The notes beneath the pieces were generated by a model. The model was not told the DNA's origin and ran no database searches. It saw only the letters and a list, made by a program, of their open reading frames with translations. Below are positions 17,401-25,562 of a stretch of 64,000 nt of DNA, piece by piece. Within the stretch, counting starts at the first letter, position 1; each line of letters begins with the position of its first letter. Origin of the DNA: JANNPJ01 sp965200525 (lineage in GTDB: Bacteria; Actinomycetota; Actinomycetes; Actinomycetales; Kineosporiaceae); contig OZ241368.1 of the NCBI GenBank assembly GCA_965200525.1, forward strand, positions 1,984,001-2,048,000, read 5' to 3'. The translations under genes and the position numbers were made by a program.

Positions 17401-19608
17401 TCAGCATTGATGAGCCGCCACCAGCACACGTCGCACCCGCAGGATCTGGACGACGCGGTCGACTCCCTGCAGCGCAGTGTCGATCTGCTGCCCCAGGGGA
17501 ACCCTCGGGAGGGCGTTCACACGCTGAACCTAATGAGCGCCCTCACCATGCGCTTCGGGGAACGCCGACTGACCCAGGACCTCGACCGGGCCATCGACCT
17601 TGGCCGGAAGGCGGTAGCGGTTCTGCCGGAACGGATGTGGATACGACGCACGGTGCTGAGCCAGCTCTCACGCGGTTTGATCCAGCGTGTGGAGAACGGA
17701 ATGAGTGATGGGCCGGCGGATCTCGACGAGGCTATCGCCTACGCGCAGGAGGCCGTCCGAGATACCGACGACCGCCATCCCGACGGAGCCGGATCTCTGA
17801 TCGACCTGGCCAATGCGCTCCAGGTGAAATTCGTGGCCACCAGGCAGGCTCACTGGCTTCGAAGCGCCATGGACGTCTGGCAGCGCGTCGCCTCGTCGTC
17901 GTCCGCGGACCCCGGCCGCCGGATGATCGCCGCACGGGAAGCGGCTGAAGCGGCCGTGCGCGCCGGGTGGCTCAACGAAGGGGTGACGCACTTCAGTCAG
18001 GCCGTCACCTTGCTGAGCGAACTGGCCTGGTTCGGATGGGATGCCGAGACCCGCCGCGAGCATCTAGAGGCCCAGGCCGGTCTCGCAGCGGACGCAGCCG
18101 CCTGCACGATGCGCAAAGGTGACCTGATCGGGGCGGTCGAGCTCCTTGAGCTCGGGCGCTCCGTGATGTGGAACCAGGCACTCGAGCTACAGGTCGATCT
18201 GGGCGAGGCACACCGGCGGGCGCCCGAGCTGGCGGCCGAGATGGAATCACTACGGGCGCAGTTGGACTCCTGGAGTACCCATGCAGTGTCAACCGAAACG
18301 ATCGATCCGCTGCTGCCGGACCTATCTCGGCCCCCCTCCAGGCCTGAGGACTATGAGGCCAGGATGAAACTGGCCCGGCGGTGGGACGAGCTCCTAGCCC
18401 TGGCCCGTCAGGTTCCCGGGCTGGAGAGCTTTCTGTCGGCGAGTTCGTTCGATGCTCTCGAGGAGGCCGCCGCCGACGGACCGGTGGCCATCGTCAACGT
18501 CAGCCGCTACGGCTGCGATGCGCTGGTCATCGACCGGGGATCGCCGGAGCCGGTCCGGCGCGTTCCGTTGCCGGGGTTGAGGTACGACGAGGTCGTCGAC
18601 AAGTCGTTCCGGTTCCGGAATGTGCTGAACCGGGCGGAGACGGCGCAGCGATCATTCCTCGCCCGCGAGCAGGACCGGCACGCAGTTCTGGACATGCTCG
18701 AGTGGCTGTGGGACGAGGTCGCGGAGCCCGTGCTTTCTCTATGGCCCGGCGCGACCGGCCCCGATCTGCCACGCCTCTGGTGGTGCCCGACGGGGCCGCT
18801 CGCCATGCTTCCGCTACACGCGGCCGGGTACCATCCACGGGCGCACCTCGACGCAGACCTGAGTGCGGCGCCTAAACGATCGGTCATAGCGAGAGTCGTG
18901 TCGTCGTACACGCCGACCCTTTCGGCTCTTATTCGCGCTCGGGCGGTGCCCGCATCACCCGAACCGGCGGTTCTCGTGGTCGGCATGCCGACCACGCCCG
19001 CCGCCTCGCCGAGGCCAACGCAGCCAGACCTGAGGTGGGTCCCGCAGGAGGCCCGGATCATCGCCCGGCACATGCCCGGCGCCAACCTCATGATCTCCTG
19101 CACACGAGAAGAACTGACCGCCGGGCAGCAGTCGTCGTCACTGCCGACCCGCCGCGGGGTGCTCGAGGCGATGCAGCACAGCTCATGGGTCCACTTCGCC
19201 TGCCACGGCCGGCAGAACCTGAGAGACCCGCTCAAGAGTGCCGTATCGGTCTGGGACGGGGACATCACCTTGGAGGACATCACCCGCTTGCCACCGCTCA
19301 GTCGCGAAGTCGCTGTGCTGGCAGCCTGCCAGACCTCCACCGGTCATTCGCCGGCCGCCGACGAAGCGATCCATCTCGCGGCCGGGATGCAGATGGCCGG
19401 ATTCCGGCACGTCATCGCCACCGCGTGGGCCATTGTCGATCAGACGTCCCTCACGCTGACCGACACCGTCTACGCCCGCCTCGAGCACGGCGGCCACGCG
19501 CCGGTGGCCGGCGTGGCCAACGCCCTGCACGAAGCAATCATGCGCCTTCGGGAGGTGGACCCGACGGATCCGTTGCTGTGGGGGCCATATCTCCACCTCG
19601 GCCCCTGA
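14413..19608 (+). CDS. TPR-CHAT caspase-like protease, 1731 aa
   Basis: Most of the protein (about 30-1380) is helical tetratricopeptide-type repeat, with recurring blocks such as LDEAVEVLTRAAAL and LDRAIDLGRKAVAVLP. The C-terminal about 330 residues form a CHAT domain, a clan CD peptidase fold. The catalytic pair is visible as His1598 in HFACHG and Cys1639 in LAACQTS, followed by the typical GF..VIATAW segment. CHAT proteases with TPRs act as caspase or separase-like effectors, for example the TPR-CHAT partner of type III-E CRISPR effectors and proteases in gasdermin operons. ATG 14413 overlaps the preceding stop (ATGA); longer open sequence upstream is out of register with real coding. The 3' end overlaps the convergent ATPase gene by 71 bp. 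Confidence 0.9.
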   Translation: MNNLVTQLAEALARFDHDGDPAIVVETGYTDIAFELHRILLAGDDTVEANAAPAAHAVLARYCLLQAQFTSLDIEQLRAVLGMVSHHVDLIAERPGVIPREIFALGLDLCTFYRSSGIGAVLDLALRLTERLSGPIVYGTPYDRVLTVVSEQFSDRFRRFGQRGDLVVARDLAERAVQANRLPASEQINRHLPLWGMWWTLWEQGQDVDDLNGAIDAGVSVIDLLPEDDPRQGGLRRNLGHMLHTRFRRGGDANDRDRAIAVLNLALTGPFEAPQDRAGVYAVLGSIFLDDIENPSPEALEKALAALAAGLQDAAPTGPDRPSLTNNYWVAASNLFHLNPSPERMGHLEQAAELALQPEAGVPQAPSQILRELAHAYGRLFFRDGDPRLPDVISQKYLLAIDSARREPPTDLADLLSHAGTAEQLMFMKNNDPARILLSCQHLQEAVDLSPPGHPERGPRLTHYVISRAIALGIDEAEDSILDLGREALTLVSSSEDVARLRVALSDLTSELATRTRSAEMAKEATALLETTLRDAPPQWPGRGALVPRLARSATLRYELDPTDRHCDLMIETAERLLAVQANDDSSTSLMLRLVDLVLARLDRPGGQRYLDAAVRLATATRDGASDIQLPEAAFLRAVALFRRYKFSPEEGHFEQALLQAREAVDLGTGPERTERFGEYLANLQQLLNNAIQTSEHEDLVDEAVAVGLRTVEVNRDRPVALRAALLFLGLARLVRSDQLGEENDLALAIGLLRESLATTVEAPLFEGMTLVRLGSSLLKRVQDRHGTADLDEAVEVLTRAAALDSDETADANMLLSMALRQRFAAQAELTDSEEALNRARQAAGHPEPTSRSGVLSSILLAQTLQQRFDDSGRMADIQEAISLFSSALAQELTPEMRGSTFHDLGGALASRFRHTNRLADIEEAIEAQRQALALVSEDSSSYPAYVSGLSNLLRMRYSRSGRGADINESVRLAARAVYTSGPQSDSLAPRLSVLGSALMSRHQHTSHPQDLDDAVDSLQRSVDLLPQGNPREGVHTLNLMSALTMRFGERRLTQDLDRAIDLGRKAVAVLPERMWIRRTVLSQLSRGLIQRVENGMSDGPADLDEAIAYAQEAVRDTDDRHPDGAGSLIDLANALQVKFVATRQAHWLRSAMDVWQRVASSSSADPGRRMIAAREAAEAAVRAGWLNEGVTHFSQAVTLLSELAWFGWDAETRREHLEAQAGLAADAAACTMRKGDLIGAVELLELGRSVMWNQALELQVDLGEAHRRAPELAAEMESLRAQLDSWSTHAVSTETIDPLLPDLSRPPSRPEDYEARMKLARRWDELLALARQVPGLESFLSASSFDALEEAAADGPVAIVNVSRYGCDALVIDRGSPEPVRRVPLPGLRYDEVVDKSFRFRNVLNRAETAQRSFLAREQDRHAVLDMLEWLWDEVAEPVLSLWPGATGPDLPRLWWCPTGPLAMLPLHAAGYHPRAHLDADLSAAPKRSVIARVVSSYTPTLSALIRARAVPASPEPAVLVVGMPTTPAASPRPTQPDLRWVPQEARIIARHMPGANLMISCTREELTAGQQSSSLPTRRGVLEAMQHSSWVHFACHGRQNLRDPLKSAVSVWDGDITLEDITRLPPLSREVAVLAACQTSTGHSPAADEAIHLAAGMQMAGFRHVIATAWAIVDQTSLTLTDTVYARLEHGGHAPVAGVANALHEAIMRLREVDPTDPLLWGPYLHLGP

Positions 19609-22600
19609 GGTCGACCGGCTGATCGCGGCCGGCGGCCAGCTCGTCCAGCTGCTCTTCGAGCGCTTGCAGATCCTCACCATAGGCATCGACATCCTCCTCG
19701 GCCAGGACGGCCACGATGGTGAGTGCCTGCTCGAGATCCGCGACCGCGGCAACGACATCGGACGTTTCGAGGCGACTCGCGCGCGCCCGGAATGCCCTGG
19801 CGAGACTGGGCCGTGCCTCAGGTTGCTCACCGACCACGGCCTCGAGGACCTCCACGGCCTCGTGCGCCGCAGCGATCGCTGCCGCGTCCTGTCCCTGCTC
19901 GGACAGGATCGAGCTCAGATTCACCAGGATCTCACCCAGGAACCGGCGGGCACCCGGTCGGGTGGTCACGACCTCGCGATAAATGGCGACCGACTCCTGA
20001 ACGACCGACAGCGCTTCGTCCTGCCGCTCGGCCTCGGACAGGAACGTGGCCAGATTGCTCAGGGCCGTCGCGAGCGGGATGCGGAAACTGGAGGGGTTGG
20101 CCACCGCCAACAGTCTGAATTCGTTGGCGGTTTCGCGCCCGAGCTCCACGGCGTCGGACCAGTGCTCCTCGGCGGCGACGAGACTGGCCAAGGCGAACAG
20201 GGCGTTGGCCAGGTCGGACCGGAAACGGCGTGGAGCCCGGTCGGCGAGCTCACGGCAGATCTCCACCGCCTGGGCCGAGTACGCGCGCGCATCGTCCATC
20301 GCTCCCGACATCGTCAGCGCGGTGCCCAGCGTCCGGAGCGCCCGGGCCCGGTCGGACAGGCCTTCGTCGGTGCCGTCGCCGGGCATCCTGTCGAACAGCG
20401 CCACCGCCCGACGAGCGGCTCGCACGGCCGGCGGCAGCTGACCCGCCTCGAGATACGTGCTGCTGAGCTCGGTCAGGGCGGTGGATGCGAGGTGGTCGTA
20501 CTCGCCGCCGGCCATGTCCTGCAGCTTCTCCAGGGTGTCCACGGCTTCCTGAGCGGTGGCCAGGGCCGTTCGGGCGTCCCCGACGCCGTTGAGACGCAGC
20601 ACGAGGTTGGTCAGCGACCTACCCAGCGCGGCAATGGCCTGCGAACTGTCGCCGGCAGAGTCCGACCAGAGGCGGGCCAGCCTCACCGCGGAGTCGTTGG
20701 CGCTCAAGGCCGACTCCATGCGTCCGGTGTAGGAGTAGCGGATACCCAGATCGTTGAGGGCTTCGATAAGACGCGGAATGTGCCGCACGGACTCCTGCGA
20801 CAGGCCGCGATACAGAGCGACAGCCTCGTTGGCCGGAGCCAGTGATTCCTCGTGCAGACCGAGCCCGGTGAGGCAACGCCCGAGCATGGTCAACGTGTGT
20901 GCCAGGTTCTGTCGGTCATCGGGGCTGGCCGGACGGGCCGCCCGGTACAGCACCGCGGAGCGTCGCAAAACTGTGACGGCCGGCGCAAGCTCGTCGCGCA
21001 GCGTAAGAGCCACGCCCCATCGGCTGAGCGCGTACGCAAGATCGGCCCCTGTTGAATGACCGGCACGTACCAGCCGCTCCTGGAGCACCACGGCCTCCTG
21101 GGAGTCGGCGTACGACTGCTCGAAACGTCCGAGGGTGTTGAGCACATCGATCCGGAGGTGCAGATTTTGCCACAACTGCTGGTCCCGGTCCGGGTCGTCC
21201 TCGGCGAGAGCGCGGCTGAGGGACACCGCCTCCTGCAGGGCTTCGAGCGCAGCCTCGGCCTGATCGGCCCGCTGCAGGTATGTGGCTTGGTCGTGGAGCA
21301 GGTTCAGCACCATGCGATCGAACTTGTCGTCCATGCGCGACAGCCGACGACTCAGGGCCACCGCCTCACCCATGGCCTCGATGCATTCGCTCGCGTTGAC
21401 CGGCGCCATCACGTACGACAGATGAATCAGCGAGCGCAGCAAGTCGAAGTAGACCTGTGTTGCGTTGACACTTTCGTCATGTTGCCCTGATTCAGGGGCA
21501 GTCACCACCATTGCCCTGCAGAGTCGAACGGCCTCTTTCGAGGCAGCTACGCCTTCGTCGAGACGGCCCGCCCGCCCCAGTCGGGAGCCCAGGATCGACA
21601 AAGCCACGGCGAGTTCGCGCCTCTGGTCGTGATCTCGGCAGGATCGGACCAGCCGCTGCGACACCACGACAGCGCAGGCTGCGTCAGCGCCTGGCGTCAC
21701 GTCGAAGGCATAGCTCATGGCAGGGAGGGTGACCTCGATGCCGTCGAGGTCACAGAGTTCCTGGATCGTGTTGATCCTGAGAGAGGTGACGACACGGGGA
21801 TGCTCGTTGATGACGGATGACAGCCAATGCCCGACCGACGGATGGAGGGCGGCCCCCTCGGCGAGCACGGTGACGGCAGAGGCCAGGTGCTCCTCGTACG
21901 GCATGTCGCCGCTCTCCGATGCCTGGGCCAGTGCGCCCACCAACGCGATCAACACGTTCTGGGCGTGCTGCCCCGTCTGCTGTTCGACAACCATCGAGAG
22001 CAGTTCCCCGAGCAGCCCACCGGGATACGGGCAAACGAGGGTTCCGGAGGTGAAGGGACCTGGATAGCTGAGCTGGTAGTCAGCGAACCAGTCGGTCGCT
22101 GGGGCCATCCCGGCGATCGACAGCAGCCGGTCGGCCTCTTCCGCGGGTAGGTCGCGAGCTAGAACGGCCAAGAGAGTGGCCTCGGGCTGATACGCGAGAT
22201 CATTCCTGATGAGCCGCCGCGCGGGGCCGTCAGAGGATGCCGGCAGCCCGAGCACCTCGGCCAGGGCCAGGGCACAGAGGTCAAGGGGCGTCGCCGGGCC
22301 CTCGCTGTAGGGAGTCGCGGACTCTGCCGACACACCCAAGTGGCTCGAGAAGGCATTGATGGCTCCGAGAGTCAGCTGCCTGCACTCGTCGACATCATCG
22401 ATCGTCGCAATCGTCAAAGGGGGTTCAACCGAGCACCCTTCGGCGTGAAGAGCATCCGTTAGCCGCGCCCAGAAGGTCTCGGAGCGGGCGGTGAGGATGA
22501 AGCGCGCACGCTCGCCTCTGCGGCACCGGCGGATCAGCTGGATCAGGTCAGCGCGAGGCCAGTGATCGGCGTGCTCAACGAGGACCACCATGGTCGGCCA

Positions 22601-22990
22601 ACCGAGCAGAAGGTAGTCGATCTGCAGGTCGTCGCCACGGGTCGTACGGCCTCCGTCCACCCAATGGCGGGCTAGCAACGCCTTCGATTCACTGCCGGCC
22701 CACGCTCGCGCGACCTCGACAGCGAGGCGCGTTTTGCCTGAACCGGGCGGTCCGACCAGGGCGCGCACCGAATGGGTTTCGAGGCCCCCGAGCCAGCTGA
22801 GCAGCACCTGGCGCTCCTCGGCGCGGCCGGTGAACGGCGCGACTTCGTACAGCGGATCGAGAAGGGTCACGGCCGCGGCGGGCGTTGACCACAGCCGAAC
22901 CGAGTCCAGCCGTTCCACGCGGTACGGCACTAGGGGCTGGCTCACCACCGACGTCAAGTCGGAGACGCTCATTGGGCGCACCCCATCCAT
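19538..22990 (-). CDS. STAND-type NTPase with TPR repeats, 1150 aa
   Basis: N-terminal NTPase: FTGRAEERQVLLSWL, then Walker A GPPGSGKT at 80-87, a hydrophobic strand ending in an unusual VEHAD (about 133-142) where Walker B acids are expected, and ARFILTARSETFW (about 162-174), the sensor typical of STAND/NB-ARC proteins. A winged-helix-like region and then long TPR-like helical repeats (for example ALEALQEAVSLSRALAEDDP, YSAQAVEICRELADRAP) fill the rest. Such proteins are signal-activated switches in which repeats sense and the NTPase oligomerises. No effector domain is evident at the N-terminus, so the effector may be supplied by the convergent CHAT protease (inference). Start ATG 22990; ATG 22972 is also plausible. 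Confidence 0.85.
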   Translation of the reverse strand: MDGVRPMSVSDLTSVVSQPLVPYRVERLDSVRLWSTPAAAVTLLDPLYEVAPFTGRAEERQVLLSWLGGLETHSVRALVGPPGSGKTRLAVEVARAWAGSESKALLARHWVDGGRTTRGDDLQIDYLLLGWPTMVVLVEHADHWPRADLIQLIRRCRRGERARFILTARSETFWARLTDALHAEGCSVEPPLTIATIDDVDECRQLTLGAINAFSSHLGVSAESATPYSEGPATPLDLCALALAEVLGLPASSDGPARRLIRNDLAYQPEATLLAVLARDLPAEEADRLLSIAGMAPATDWFADYQLSYPGPFTSGTLVCPYPGGLLGELLSMVVEQQTGQHAQNVLIALVGALAQASESGDMPYEEHLASAVTVLAEGAALHPSVGHWLSSVINEHPRVVTSLRINTIQELCDLDGIEVTLPAMSYAFDVTPGADAACAVVVSQRLVRSCRDHDQRRELAVALSILGSRLGRAGRLDEGVAASKEAVRLCRAMVVTAPESGQHDESVNATQVYFDLLRSLIHLSYVMAPVNASECIEAMGEAVALSRRLSRMDDKFDRMVLNLLHDQATYLQRADQAEAALEALQEAVSLSRALAEDDPDRDQQLWQNLHLRIDVLNTLGRFEQSYADSQEAVVLQERLVRAGHSTGADLAYALSRWGVALTLRDELAPAVTVLRRSAVLYRAARPASPDDRQNLAHTLTMLGRCLTGLGLHEESLAPANEAVALYRGLSQESVRHIPRLIEALNDLGIRYSYTGRMESALSANDSAVRLARLWSDSAGDSSQAIAALGRSLTNLVLRLNGVGDARTALATAQEAVDTLEKLQDMAGGEYDHLASTALTELSSTYLEAGQLPPAVRAARRAVALFDRMPGDGTDEGLSDRARALRTLGTALTMSGAMDDARAYSAQAVEICRELADRAPRRFRSDLANALFALASLVAAEEHWSDAVELGRETANEFRLLAVANPSSFRIPLATALSNLATFLSEAERQDEALSVVQESVAIYREVVTTRPGARRFLGEILVNLSSILSEQGQDAAAIAAAHEAVEVLEAVVGEQPEARPSLARAFRARASRLETSDVVAAVADLEQALTIVAVLAEEDVDAYGEDLQALEEQLDELAAGRDQPVDLRGRGGDMAPTATDPSGPPPEGA

Positions 22991-23804
22991 CGTGCGGTTC
23001 CAGGAGGGCCGCTGGGCGTCGGAGGCTTGTTCGCAACAATCTACGGGTGCGACCAGTGATCCGCCCGGAGGTTCACCGATCCGGCTGCTCGATCCGTCGC
23101 ATCAACGTGGTGTTTCGCATATGTCTGAGCGTAAGCCCGCTCTTTGACGAAACTGGAAACAAAGCACCGTCAGGTCCCACCCGATGGCGAGGCCCACGAC
23201 TCCTGCCCCAAGCCAGACCAGCCGCCGACCCGGCGACGCATCCGTGGGCTGCCCTCGCCGCGCGAGCCGTGACCACTCGTCAACTGGCCGAGGGCCAGCC
23301 GGGCGGTACCAGGTCCGCTGGGCCCGGGCGGGAGGCGAGTCGGGCACCTCACCTCACCGCCCGGCCACGCCCCGGTATCGGCGAGAGCAAGGTGCCGAGC
23401 CGGAGCCCTCGTCACGTTACCGGCCCGGTCCAACGCGACGCCGCTCCTGGACGTGGGGACGCGGAGCCGCCTTCAAGTCCTATGACCCAGGTCACATGGG
23501 TGGCAGATGGCGACCGGTCGGCGACGACCGCTCCTCCGCGCACCGACGCGCACGACCCGACACTCTCTGGGCATCACCGCAGGTCCGAAGCCATCCCAGC
23601 CGGGCCGCCCTCGGTAATCGGAGCGTCGTTCGGTCTCGACCCGACAGCGACCCGCCATCGCGCCGACGCTGACCCGCCCGTGAGCCGACACTCGCCCGCC
23701 CCCGATCGGCCACCGCTCGACCCCTGAGGCGCCCCGGACCCGACACCGGCGCCTGCGCGCCATGGGAGCGACCAACCGCCGAATCCTCCCGGGGAGTTCA
23801 CGCC
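22991..23804. other. Intergenic region between the STAND gene and the transfer operon
   Basis: About 810 bp. Readings on both strands are Arg/Pro-rich and lack protein-like composition, and I support no gene. It contains copy B of the long direct repeat (23390-23450), a promoter region for the minus-strand ATPase gene near 23000-23150, where local GC drops, and the probable promoter of the plus-strand transfer operon before 23805. Confidence 0.5.
23395..23426 (+). repeat. Direct repeat copy B (32-bp perfect core)
   Basis: Second copy of the repeat at 13046-13077, same orientation, 10,349 bp apart. The flanking about 60 bp remain similar (AGGTGCCGAG against AGGTACCGAG on the left; the right side diverges gradually). 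Confidence 0.9.
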
Positions 23805-24794
23805 ATGACGCACCACGTTCCCGCCGATCCGTCCACACCGGCCAGCCTGACCGCGGACCCCGCTACCGAGGCCGGTGCGGGGGTCGATCCGTCCGGGCCC
23901 GCCGCGAGGATGGCCCCCAGCCGTGAGCCGTCACCGTTGGATGCGGTCGGCTCCGCGTTCACCGCCCTCGTCAGCGGCCCCCGGCCCCTGGCGGTGAACG
24001 GCGCCGCGATCGGCGCCGGCCTGCCCGCTCGGCTGCTTGATCTGGATGAGGTCCGGTCGTTGCTGTTGCACCCGGCCACGAGCTACGAGACCCGCGATCT
24101 GGTCTGGGTCCACGTCGTCACCAAGGCAAGAGCGGGCGACCCGGCCTGGGTCATCGGCGCCGTCGGTCTCGGCCTGCCGGGGCTGCGGCGGATGGCCGCC
24201 CGGCTGGCGGCCCGGATGCCGCGACACCAGGTTCCCGACCTGGAAGCGGAGATGCTCACCGGGTACCTGACAGCGCTGAAGACGATGGAGCTCGGGACCG
24301 GGCGGATCGCGTCCCGGTTGTGCTGGGCCGCGTACCGCGCCGCCGACCGCTACCGCACCAGCGACCCAGCCCGCTCGGGCGTCGTGACGCCGATGACGGG
24401 GTCGATGCCGCCACCGCGCCCGTGGGGGCACCCGGACTTCGTCCTGGCCCGCGCCGTCACCGACGGGATCCTTTCCGACTACGAGGCCGAACTCATCGCC
24501 CGCACCCGCCTGGAACACCGCACCTTGAACAGCCTGGCCGCTGAGTGGGGGCTGCCGGTCTCGACCCTGGCCGACGACCGAGCCCGCGCCGAGGACCGCC
24601 TGGTCGAGGTACTCGAACCGACCCGACACTCACGCCCGACGGAAGTCACGGATCGGTCACGTTCCGGGACGGGCCCGGAAATCAGCGCCCAAATTCCGGA
24701 TTCGGAGGACGAGGGCCAGGCACAGGCCGGCCCCGCTGACCCCGACCCGACACTCCCGCCGAACCCGGCCCACCCCCGCCGCCAGGCCGCCTGA
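23805..24794 (+). CDS. Sigma-factor-like HTH regulator, first gene of the transfer operon
   Basis: The 329-residue product has disordered Pro-rich ends and a helical core. Residues about 222-258 (TRLEHRTLNSLAAEWGLPVS, then TLADDRARAEDRLV) look like a sigma region 4 helix-turn-helix, preceded by a helical region resembling sigma region 2 (ALKTMELGTGRIASRLCWAA). It is not a full sigma factor, and such proteins lead conjugation operons in several actinomycete elements. It starts with ATG after GGGGAG at about nine bases. A regulator of the transfer genes is the likely role. Confidence 0.6.
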   Translation: MTHHVPADPSTPASLTADPATEAGAGVDPSGPAARMAPSREPSPLDAVGSAFTALVSGPRPLAVNGAAIGAGLPARLLDLDEVRSLLLHPATSYETRDLVWVHVVTKARAGDPAWVIGAVGLGLPGLRRMAARLAARMPRHQVPDLEAEMLTGYLTALKTMELGTGRIASRLCWAAYRAADRYRTSDPARSGVVTPMTGSMPPPRPWGHPDFVLARAVTDGILSDYEAELIARTRLEHRTLNSLAAEWGLPVSTLADDRARAEDRLVEVLEPTRHSRPTEVTDRSRSGTGPEISAQIPDSEDEGQAQAGPADPDPTLPPNPAHPRRQAA

Positions 24795-25037
24795 CCCACC
24801 GTCCCCTCCGCGCACCCCCGATCCACCCGACCGGCCCACATCAAGGGCCGAGTCCGAGCCGCACCGAGCCCCGTCGTCCGGGGTCGGACGCCACTGGCCT
24901 GCGTCTGACACCGCCCTGCCATGACCACCCCCTCACCGCGAAGGGAGGTGGCCTCACGCCCGGCCCCGGACGCCGGCCCTTTGCGCACCCCCCTTGCTCC
25001 ACGAACCCAGATTCCGGCGCGACCCCTGGAGTTCTCC

Positions 25038-25562
25038 ATGCCCCGCCACCGCACACCTCCTTCCTCTCCGACCAGGGCGACGACACGAGCCACGCTGTCC
25101 CGGCCGCGACACCGCCACCAGAACCGCCTCCAGCTCCTGCTGACGGCGGTGCGCCGTCTGCGCATCGCCGACGACTCCCAGCCCAAGTCCGAAGTCCGCC
25201 GCAGGCGGTGGACACGGTCGACTCGGCACTTCCGGGCCACGACGGTCATCGCCACCGTCGTGGCGGTCATCTTCATCTGTCTGGCGGGCGCCGGATCGGC
25301 GGAGGCCTTCGCCGGGCCGGTTATGGCGGTGAAGACACTGCCGGAGGTCATCAACGCCGCCACGGCCTGGATCGTGGGGATCCTCGCCACGCTCGGGGTG
25401 TTCTTCTTCACCGTCGGTGGCCTGCGCTACATGGCCGCCGCCGGTGACCCCGCCGAGGTCGAGAAAGCCAAAGGCGCGTTCAAGGGCGCGGCCATCGGGT
25501 TCGCCCTGGCCGTTCTCGCGCCGGTACTGATGAACATCGTCAAGCAGATCGTCGGCGCATGA
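25038..25562 (+). CDS. VirB2/TrbC-like pilin subunit
   Basis: From ATG 25038 the product has a long basic leader, a signal-like helix (TVIATVVAVIFICLAGAGSAEAFA) ending in Ala-rich cleavage motifs, and two membrane helices (INAATAWIVGILATLGVFFF and GFALAVLAPVLMNIVKQI) joined by a polar charged loop (AGDPAEVEKAKGA). This is the pattern of T4SS major pilins and of actinobacterial pilin-like transfer proteins. An upstream in-frame ATG at 24921 would add 39 Arg/Pro-rich residues and is less likely. The ATGA overlap with the next gene shows coupling to the VirB6-like protein. Function: extracellular or envelope component of the conjugation channel. Confidence 0.75.
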   Translation: MPRHRTPPSSPTRATTRATLSRPRHRHQNRLQLLLTAVRRLRIADDSQPKSEVRRRRWTRSTRHFRATTVIATVVAVIFICLAGAGSAEAFAGPVMAVKTLPEVINAATAWIVGILATLGVFFFTVGGLRYMAAAGDPAEVEKAKGAFKGAAIGFALAVLAPVLMNIVKQIVGA

